A DNA stretch of 64,000 bases from Lampris incognitus (Eukaryota > Chordata > Actinopteri > Lampriformes > Lampridae). Below, piece after piece: positions 9,801 to 20,500 of this stretch. Numbering within the stretch: position 1 is the first letter of the stretch; the number at the start of each line of letters is the position of its first letter. The notes beneath the pieces are model-generated. The model did not search any database. It saw only the letters and a list, made by a program, of their open reading frames with translations, and had not been told where the DNA came from. The position numbers were made by a program, and so were the translations under genes. The DNA is taken from positions 13,737,637 to 13,801,636 of the forward strand of contig NC_079219.1 of assembly GCF_029633865.1 (NCBI RefSeq), written 5' to 3'.

Positions 9801-12800
9801 AGCTCTGCCGTGCCAGCTCAGTGGCTGCAGCCGCACGAACCGAGCCACCACAGGAGGGAACAGGCTGTTAAGAACACTCAGGTGGCCATCTGAGTGGGCT
9901 TCAAACACCTATAAACAATTAATGGCAAGTTAATCATTCACAAAAGACACTGTCCTGAACTAATAAAAGGCACTTCTCCGTTGTGAAACTGACTCCGGAC
10001 TGTTGTGCCCTTATTGAAATAAATCATCAATCCACAGCAGTGAAAATGCATACCTTTTTTTCTTTACTGAGCGCACCTTTGTAAACCTTCCAGTTCTTTC
10101 TGTCTTTGCTGAAGCGAAGACTGTAGGACTCTACGTAGAACTCATGCGATCCCGTTGTAATTATTCCTACAAATAGACAGCGTGTCGTTTTCAGTGCAAA
10201 ACTCTGAATACCCTTTTTAATGCCATGATACCAGCCATTCTAGCAGAATAAAACCATATCTGATGGAATTGTCAGGGATCAGGCACACTTTATTTGTCAT
10301 TTTATTTCATGTACTTGCGTACATGAAATGAAATGAAACATTGTTTCCCCCAGCCCACAGCAGTGCAACACCAAGACAAAAACACATATCCAAATATTAC
10401 AAGAACTACAAGAACACACATCCAAACTAACACATAAACTAACATACTATATCCAAACAAAAAAGAAAAAAAGAAATCACTGTCCAAGGGAATGAACTCC
10501 AGCCAGGATGACTGTCAGAACTGCCGGTCTGCATGGGCTATGTCAGCTCTCCCAGCCAGACACCCTCGACACACCTCCCTGCACCCCACCAAAAACACCA
10601 CAGTTAACGCCAGGCGAGGCTGCCGCCAGACCACCCCTTGGTGTTATCAGAACTGCTGGTCTGCATGGGCTAGCAGTTAGCTTAGCCTGCCCCGCTTCTG
10701 CGTCCTGTCAGACCGCCCTCGGTGTTACCTCCTCGGGCGCAGCTCCAGGCAGGGCAGTGGCCACTGGGCCCACAGGATACAGCAGACCAAGCTCCCCCGG
10801 CCGATCCAGCGCCAGCTCTCCCAGCCATCAAACAAAGACAAAACTTAGACGCAGACATGGACAAAGACACTGCATGGACAGTACTGGGTGAGGCGGCCGC
10901 AAACGTGAATGGACACCGCCATCTTCCCACACAGGTACTGGGTGAGGCCGCTGCAAATGTGAATTCATGCTGGCGTCTAAATCATTAAATCATATTATGA
11001 TATACTAGCAGAGGTACCCGGCGTTGCCCGGGGAAAATATTCTCGCCAAAACAACCAACACGATCTGATCTTTATGATATAATCGATGATGAAATATAGG
11101 ATAATCTATGATATGATACATGTGATAAACAAATGTCGAATAAACGAATGTTATTAATGAAAATGATCAAATGTCATAATTTTCAATCCATTCATTAAGC
11201 TTCTTTCCCAATGTGTGTATTAATCGCCGCAAATCCGCCACCGCAAATCGCCACAAAATAAACCCAATTTCGCAAATAAATAAACAAAATTTTACTTGGT
11301 TTTTGAAATATGTTTTGAACTGTGCAATCCTTGGAAAGTGCTGATTCTAAAGATACCTTTCTTTTTGTTCTACAATGAGTATTTCTGGAGTTCAACCCAT
11401 CCTATTGTATAGGAGCAGTGGGCAGTTGCAGCACCCTGGGACCAACTCCACTTCTTTCCTATTGCCTTACTCAGGGGCACAGACAGGAGTATTAACCCTA
11501 ACATGCCAGTCTTTTTGATGGTGGGAGGAAACCAGAGCACCCGGAGGAAACCCATGCAGCCATGGGGAAAACATGCAAACTCCACACAGAAAGGACCTGG
11601 GACGGCCTGGGGTTCGAACTCAGGGGCCCTCTTGCTGTGAGGCAACAGTGCTAACCACTCGGCCACCATGCCGCCCAGTGGTTAATGGTTAATTATTTAC
11701 AACAAACAAAACATAATTCTGTAAAAAGTCAGCTCCCGTATTCTGATGAAAGGCTCAGAGATTTTGCCCTTTTGTTACCTGCGACGGTGTTTTTGTCAGT
11801 CAGCTCCAGCTCTAGCCACGGATTTTGATCATTATTGTCTGCCGTCCAGAGTGGGAGCTGATCACCAGAATCCATGTTTCTGCGATTCAAGTACATTCTT
11901 TGGCCGTGACTATCAGTTTTTCCCCAGAAGGACGAAGCATTAAAAGCAGAGATAGTCAGGTTCCTGTTGCATTCTGTTGAAGATGGAAAGGGAGGGTACA
12001 GGAGGTCAGCGGTTACAACAACACCTAGAGGAATTTTTGTGGAATCTAACTGACATCTGTGGCACAGCGTCATTGCTTTCTTGGCAATAAGTTAACTTTC
12101 TTGTCAAGAGGTGTCATTTTTATAGCTTAAAAAAAGCACCCATTCAAATTTTTAGGTATAAATGCTCTAGCAGTATTTTAGGCTGGCTCATACCATGGCT
12201 AAACAGCAGCTTCTTTTCAGATAATGATCCCCTGTAAAAAGAAAAAAGAAAAGTCAGTTTTCTTCCATTCATTCAAACACAAACAAGACAAAAGCCTGAT
12301 AATGTCCAATTTGAGCTCATCTAAAGCTGCTTTGGGGACTTGTTTATAAAGGCCATTAGTAGTAACAGCAAACGTACATCTTGGACAGGATTCCATTGGC
12401 GAAGGTGGACTCGTAACGCGTGAGGCTTCTCCCACGAGTCAGGCTGACACGTCCTCCCAGGCTATCAGACACCACCCCGGCATGGACTGCAGACCTGCAC
12501 AGCACTGATGTCTGCAGGAGAGGGGATGTGTGGTATAATTTTTTTGGGGGGGGGGATTTTTTCTCCCCAGTTGTACTTGGCCAATTACCCCACCCTTCCG
12601 AGCCATCCTGGTCACTGCTCCACCCCCCCCTGCCGATCCGGGGAGGCCTGCAGACTACAACGTCTCCTCCGATACATGTGGAGTCGCCAGCCGCTTCTTT
12701 TCACCTGACAGTGAGGAGTTTCGCCAGGGGGGACGTAGCGCGTGGGAGGATCACGCTATTCCCCCCAGTTCCCCCTCCCTCCTGAAAAGGTGCCCCAACC

Positions 12801-14477
12801 AACCAGAGGAGGCGCTAATGCAGCGACCAGGACACATACCCACATCCGGCTTCCCTTCCGCAGACACGGCCAATTGTGTCTGTAGGGACGCCCGCCCAAG
12901 CCGGAGGTAACACGGGGATTCGAACCGGCGATCCCCGTGTTGGTAGGCAACGGAATAGACCGCTATGCTACCTGGAGGCATAATTTGATTGAATATTTTG
13001 AGCCATCAGTTCTGATGATTCCTGTAATCACCGATGCAACCTGGCACGCAGCCAAAAGGGACACCAATACTATAACTGAAAGAACAGGTCTTACATCTCG
13101 GTAACCGTGTTCAGAGCTTCCCCAGACATCTCCGGTAACATTCCTACAGCCAGCGGGGCAGTATACACTAGGGGCAGAACAGAATGACACATGAAAGACC
13201 CTCTTCGTTCCAATGACACAATAAGTTTGGGTTTTAATCAACATAAAATAAACGTTATTCATCTTTGCCTTGGGGAAAACAAATTGTGCAGACGTGACGG
13301 TACAAAGGGCGTAAATTTAGGGCGGTTTTGTGGATCTTGAGAAATTACCACACTTACCTAAAATGTTGTGAAATGAAATGTGATCCACGCTGTAAACATG
13401 AAATGAGATCTGCAAAAGGAAGAAAGCTGGAAATCAGGGAAAATGTCTCGAATAGTGTGTTAGGATGCACTCAGAAAATAGCTTAACTGAAGTTCACCCT
13501 GGGTTGAAATATAACAGCACGCTGAAGCTGCAGACTGGTCTTGGCAACCCCCCCCCCCACACACACACACAGACACACAGACAGACACACACACACCAAC
13601 ATACAGGTAGATACTGTGAGGCTAAAGCACTCCTGCACCCTTATAAGTGTGTGCTATATATTTGGGGACAAGCGGTCCGTCACCGTTGATGTGATGGAAG
13701 CCTATGTCGCTGTGTCTCGGTCCTGGTTCTCACAGTGCAGAGAAAGGTCTTTATCGCATCACGTGGGACGGGGAGTAATTTGTATGACTGACGGCAGCCT
13801 TGGCTCCGGGAAGAGCAGGATTTAATAAACAACCCAGTAAAAACAGGAAACCTGGGATGCATATTGACCATTTCACCGAGAGGAAAGGAAGCATATCTTT
13901 GTACTCGAGTGTGTGTTGGAACTGATGTTGTGAAGTCTACAATAGATCTAAACTCAGCACGAGTACACAATGTTCTAATATTAATAAATAAGAATACATT
14001 TAAACTTCAACACCTTCGTGCGCCTTTTTTTTTTTAAAATAAGTCTCACCACAGTATTGTAATCCCAGGTCTTAGGTCGGTCACAAATGCTGGTATTCAC
14101 CGGTGCACACATCAGAAAGCCGGCGGCGGTTTTGATCGTGGGAGCGCAACGACTTAGTGAATTTTACCTACAAATAACCGCTAATTCGCCAGACTTTGGC
14201 TTGAGACCGGCTTTGCAGTGGTTAACGTGCTGTTGATGCTTCTCAGCCGAGGTGGGGCAGGGGGGGGTATAAAACAGACGAGAACAGAACATAGCTATCC
14301 GCCCACTCAGTGTGGCAGAGTGAAGCCCGAGGCCTCTCTCTCTCTCCATTCACGCTGTTACAGGGAGCCTGCTCTCCTGCCTTTTGAGCAAACACTCGAG
14401 GAGGGACACAGATGGGGTGTGCATGCCAATAAGCGGCGAATGTGCACAAGAACACACATGCACGCACCTCCGTATGT

Positions 14478-14551
<74 letters not shown>

Positions 14552-17500
14552 CAGAGCACAGAGACAGCCTGGTGGTAAACATCCGCGTATGTAAACTTGC
14601 AAAGTCGCCAACTGATTCGTTCAGTTTGTAGTGAAGAGAATTTGTCTTGATGAAACAACATGAAGTATTTCATAGTACAAACATGCGCTAAAATAATGTA
14701 TTCAACGCACAAAGGCGGCGATATTGCTTCTCTGACAAGACATGCAGTTTTCCTGCCACTTTGAAATCCAATTTGAATCCGTGAATGGAATCTGTGCAGC
14801 AGTTGCGTTTGGTTCCTCGGGCGCTACAGGCGACAACTGAATGCAAAACACATCAGTGTGTGTTTCCCTGTTTCAGGAATGATTACTGCGTTTCTCAAGA
14901 GGCTCGAAGAGACCGGTGTGGTCACTGTTTTTGGTCATCGTGCTGTAAAACCACGTCTCATTTAGGAACAACAATATCACTACATTTGTATTTCTTTTTT
15001 TTGTGTGTGGATTTTTTCCCCCTTTTCTCCCCAGTTGTACCCGGCCAATTACCCCCACTCCTCCGAGCCGTCCCGGTCACTGCTCCACCCCCCTCTGCAG
15101 ACTACCACATGCCTCCTCCGATACATGTGGAGTCGCCAGCCGCTTCTTTTCACCTGACAGGGAGGAGTTTCGCCAGGGGGGGACGTAGTGCATGGGAGGA
15201 TCACGCTACCCCCCCCCCCCCCCGATCAGGCGCCCCGACCGACCAGAGGAGGCGCTAGTGCAGCAACCAGGACACATACCCACATCCGGCTTCCCATCCG
15301 CAGACACGGCCAATTGCATCCGTAGGGACGCCCGACCAAGCCGGAGCTAACACGGGGGGGAGGGGGTTCGAACCGGCAATCCCCATGTTGGTAGGCAATG
15401 GAATAGACCGCTACGCCCCCCCCCCTCACATTTAGATTTCAATGTGTGTAGAAATTAAATTTGATTATTTCAGTTTGTACAAGTATGACTTCTGAGATTT
15501 GTGCTACTAATCAAGCAGTTCAGAAGCTGCGCTGTGCTGTTGACTGTGGGTGGCTCTTCTGTTCCCTGTCCCAGTGACTAGTAGCTAATGGCTGTTCATG
15601 GTCACACTCCTTTCTAAGATGAAATCTGGTGTGACCAAAAAGGCCTGGTGTGACAAATGGCATTCTTCAGTAACTCTATGAGCACATTACAAACACAACA
15701 CTAATCACAAAGTGCACCAACATGACTTAGACCGGAGGAACAGTGTCAGGTAGACAAGTTGCCTACCTTGGTACTGGTCTGTGGCGTAGGACAACAGAAA
15801 CCCTCGTCCTGAGCGGTGTGGACCTGACTTGAAGATTATCATCACTTCATTACTGCCAACGGTCACATTCTTCTGCGAAGCATTAAGCGTCCCACAGAGT
15901 GGACCTATAAACGTGTAGACCCATAAACTGCAATCATTAAAAAAACAAAAAACAAACCCAACCAGCGTTTCTACCGTGTTTCCATTTACACAGGCATGTG
16001 CACGTAGACATGGGCACTGACTGCACTAGACTCTGCAAATGGAAAAAACAAATAAATAAATAAATAATAATAATCATACGACAGTCGCAAGTTCTTTCCA
16101 TCCAAAGTATCAGCACACAGACAATGCCTAATTTGGATGACTGGGCTCCTCGTAATTCATGACAGCCATAAGACAGTTAAGTATCACCTAACTACACCTA
16201 ACCACTGTTTTACACTACAGAGGAATGGTGCATAGACTGGCGAAAAAACATGAGTAAGAATATCTGGAGAGACCTTAAAATATCATGAGCTACGCCCTTT
16301 GGAATCCGTTCATAAACACAGTGTATTATGAAAGGTAATTGTATAGTTCTTGGATCCGTCATCCAATATCTCGGTGTGTCGTCACACATTTGTGCCCCCA
16401 GGACACGACTTATACACCTGGTTTGAATACGAGCATTTGTTGTGAAACTTGGGTTTGTCTCCTCTGTCGGTAGGTTGCATTGCACACAGGCGAATGTAGT
16501 AGTCAAGAATGGCAGAGATCACATGGAACAGGTTCGATAAAGAGGCAAAGAAGAAAGGGGAATCACAGCAGATTGTAAAGTGACACAGCACAACCCATCA
16601 ACCATGTCCAAGAGGTAGAACTATCACCCATCAACAGGACCCTAATTTTAAAGGAGAGACACAGCTTTTCAGCAGTCAGATCTATGGTGGTAGTGCTGAG
16701 TAATATGGAAAATATCATCATGATCATCATCATCGTCTTCAGGTCGAGTATCCTCAGATGGCTCTGACCCTCTCACGCCAGCCGTCTCCATCCTGCATAG
16801 CAGCTGGAAGACCCTCAGATGGACATCCTGTGTTGTTGACAAGCTGATTGATGTAATTTCTTGCAGGCCTTCCCACACGTGTCTTTCCGCGTTTGGGTGA
16901 CCAAAGCAGTGTTGCTTGTGAGTTCTTCCTCGCTCCTCCAGCAACGACCAGCAAATCGAACCCTTTGTTCTCGGATAATGTTTGAGATGGCGGGTATATT
17001 GTCATAGAGACACTTCTTTGTAGGGTGCTTCTTCCAGGATACATTTAGTGCAGCGCGCAGCATTCTGGTGAAAGCCCTCATCAAGTTTGGATTCAAGCCA
17101 CTTAGTGAGGGCCTGAGAAGATGATCCATCATCATGATATCGTCATGATGATCACAGGGAGTTTTACACAATATCGATATATATCACAATATCTGCTGAC
17201 ATAGGCAAAAATACCATGCTTAAATTAAATTAAGTTTCCTTTATTAATCCCCTTGGGGAAATTAATTTGCTGCAAATTAACCCATCCTAGCTGTGATCTG
17301 TGTAGCTAGGAGCAGCAGGCTGCCACCTTCATGCTGCGCCTGGAGACCAACACCAGTTTTTTTCCCACACAGACAGGAGTATTAACCCTAACATGCATGT
17401 CTTTTTGATCGTGAGGGAAACCAGAGCACCCGGAGAAAACCCACCGCAGACACAGCGAGAACATGCAAACTCCACACAGAAGATGACCTGGGATGACCCC

Positions 17501-20500
17501 CCCAAGGTTGGACAACCCCAGGGTTCGAACCCTGGACCGTCCTTGCTGTGAGGCGACAGCGCTATCCACTGGGCCACCGTGCCACCCATCCATTAAGAAT
17601 CCAGCTGAATTTCATCACAGTGAACCGTTTGGTTTACACATCATATCAAACCAAAACTAGTTTTTAAATAATACTCCTTCAAATATCATCAACATTGTGT
17701 GTCCCATTACGACAATATCCAAATTTCATCCCAGCACAATGCCACTGAGAGACGATAAACGTAAAAATTGAATTACTGTAAAGCCCCATATAGTGGTGGC
17801 CTAAAGCAAACTTACCCACGCTGGGTACCCCATTGTTGGCCATGATCACAAGTGAGCCATTGCTACAGTTGTGGCTGCTCTCGATGTCGAAATCCCCAAA
17901 CAGCAGGCGTATCACCTGACCGTGTGGCACGCGAAGCTTCCACTTGCACCAGGAGTCCATGGGGTAAGTGCCCGGGTAGTTCTGAGAGGCCAAGGTGCCA
18001 CTGTCTGTGCCAAGCACTGTGTGGCCACAGCCATTACCTGGAGCAATGATATCACAGTGAGGGTACTGACAAATACTGAGTGCAGTGAGAGGAGCTGATC
18101 ATCAACAAGACCACATTAATTTGTAGTACATCCATGATTCATACAATCCCACAACATGAGCATCCATACAAGTAAAGCATGTTGTTGGGTATTTTTGCCA
18201 TTCTGTAGTTCAATCTCTCATCATGATCCCGATTTCTTTTTGGATTTTTTCCCCCTTTTTCTCCCCAATTGTATCCGGCCAATTACCAGACTCTTCCAAG
18301 CCATCCCGCTCACCACTCCACCCCCTCTGCCGATCTGGGGAGGGCTGCAGACTACCACGTGCCTCCTCCGATACATGTGGAGTCACCAGCTGCTTCTTTT
18401 CACCTGACAGTGAGGAGTTTCACCTGGGGAACGTAGCACGTGGGAGCATCACGCTATTCCCCCCAGTTCCCCCTCCCCCCTGAACAGGCGCCCCAAACAA
18501 CCAGAGGAGGTGCTAGTGCAGCGACCAGGACACATACTCACATCTGGCTTCCCACCCGCAGACACGGCCAATTGTGTCTGTAGGGATGCCCAATCAAGCC
18601 GGAGGTAACACGGGGATTCGAATCAGCGATCCCCGTATTCGTAGGCAACGGAATAGACCGCTACGCTACCCGGACTACAACATGATACTGATTTCTGACA
18701 GGATAAAATAAACTTACACCCTATGTAAGTTGCATCCCCCCCCCCCTACTTATTAAATAGCATGAAAAAAATGGACTGGATCTTTGCTGGCAAAGACAGC
18801 TCGGCTCGTTGCGTAGGTGTGAGAACTGAATGCATGATTATCAGCGTGGGTAGAGCAGCTGGAGCCTGAGGGAGGTCCGAATTCACCACCGTTTACTCAC
18901 AGTAGACGGTGTCATCGCCAATTGTGTGAATTAAATTAAGTATTCGGGGCTTGGTAAATTCAAGTAAGATGAGTAATTAAAGTCTCCTGTTTGAACAAAG
19001 CAGAGGAAGTGAGTCTTTGGCTCATAACCGTGAGATGAGCTGTCTCTGCTTATAAAACGACATAGGGTTTAAAACGGGGCCTTATGTCGGACTTCGTAGA
19101 TCAGGAAAAAAAACCCAATTTTTCTGTTTTTTAAATTTTATTGTACAGTGCCGTCTTTACACAGCGCATACGGGATTCTACTTTTTTATTTCCATTTTTC
19201 TTTCGATTTCGAAATTTTTTTTTCTGGTAAATATTTATTTCATGAATGTGATCATGCCTACATCCTCTGATCTGCAGTGGCTGTGACTAACACCCAGATC
19301 AGAGTGGAAAAACACAATTATTTATCTGAACCGCCATGGGTCACAGACAACAGATGAGTCAAGTTTCTCAGTGGGCGCAGAGGCAAATGCTGTGTAGGTG
19401 GTGGATCAAAAACAGAGTCGACAACAACAACAAAAAAAACATCCCGGAATGGTCAAAAAAAGAGGATCAACAACAATCTGACTGAGGTAGTCAACACTCC
19501 CTGGCTTCCATATAAGGATGGTAAGGATTCGGAAAGGGGAAATGGAGGATGACCTTCCAACTTGACGAATGCCACACATCCTCCCTGTCTGAGTCCACAA
19601 GCTTTGGCTGTTATTGCACCTCCTCACGTCCCCCAAGGATTCCCTGGAAATGCCACAGCCACATGCTGTAGCCGTGGGCAACAGACCATGGATCTGTGTC
19701 ACCTTCCGGTGGGAGGCCACAGGGGCAGTATTCCTGGTAACACTGGGGAGGTGTTTTTTCCTGGGGAGGGGGATTGAGGGTTGACTTTCCTCTGTCTTCT
19801 TAGCATTGTCTATCACCTAACACCCATCTGCTAGCCAAACCATAGCATAGTTTTATAGCCAGTGAGGGACATGGTGTTTTTTGTTTTTTTTTTGAGTTTG
19901 GAAAATAAATCCACCCTGTTCCTTGGTTTGAGTCCGATTTCCTCTAAACATCTAGACCCTCTTAAAGCGTTTATTGCAAACGCATGTCTGCACCCATCTG
20001 CTCTGCCATAGGATGACATGAAATATTTGTAAGAGCTTTCCATTTTCCAGCATGCAGGGGTGATTATTTCAAATGGTTGGAATATCACCGGGGATCCGGC
20101 TGGTTGGGGGACAGGCAGACAATCAGCAGCACCTCAACAACACCGTTTTACATCTTCGGGGGTTTGCTGGCAGGTCTTTACAGGTCTAAACTGGCAGACG
20201 GGATGCTCACCTGTGCTACCTAATCACAGTACCTTATCCTCTTGTGTCAGTCACAGCGTTACAACACCATGTGGTTTTCAAATACTTTCCCCCTGGTATG
20301 TTGCCCTACCCTTACCTAATGCTTCTTTCCCAAACAGAGTCAAATGATTCAGAATAAATAATTGACCCTGGTTAATTAATTCAGTCCCTAGACAAGAAAA
20401 AAACCCCAAAACAAAACAAAAAAACAAAAACAAAATACAATATATACATATATATACACACACACATATATATACACTCACTGGCCACTTTATTAGGTAC

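Noticed and set aside
14218-14712. Open frames made of Thr/His or Cys/Val repeats around (CA)n tracts (also near 49300, 51830, 57050, 59260, 63600)
   Set aside because: They are translations of dinucleotide repeats, open in several frames on both strands, without splice or start context.
17306-17593. Protein-like frames such as VAQWIALSPHSKDGPGFEPWG (also at 11370, 53600 and 61100)
   Set aside because: They are shadows of the family B SINE head; the same peptide appears at every copy.
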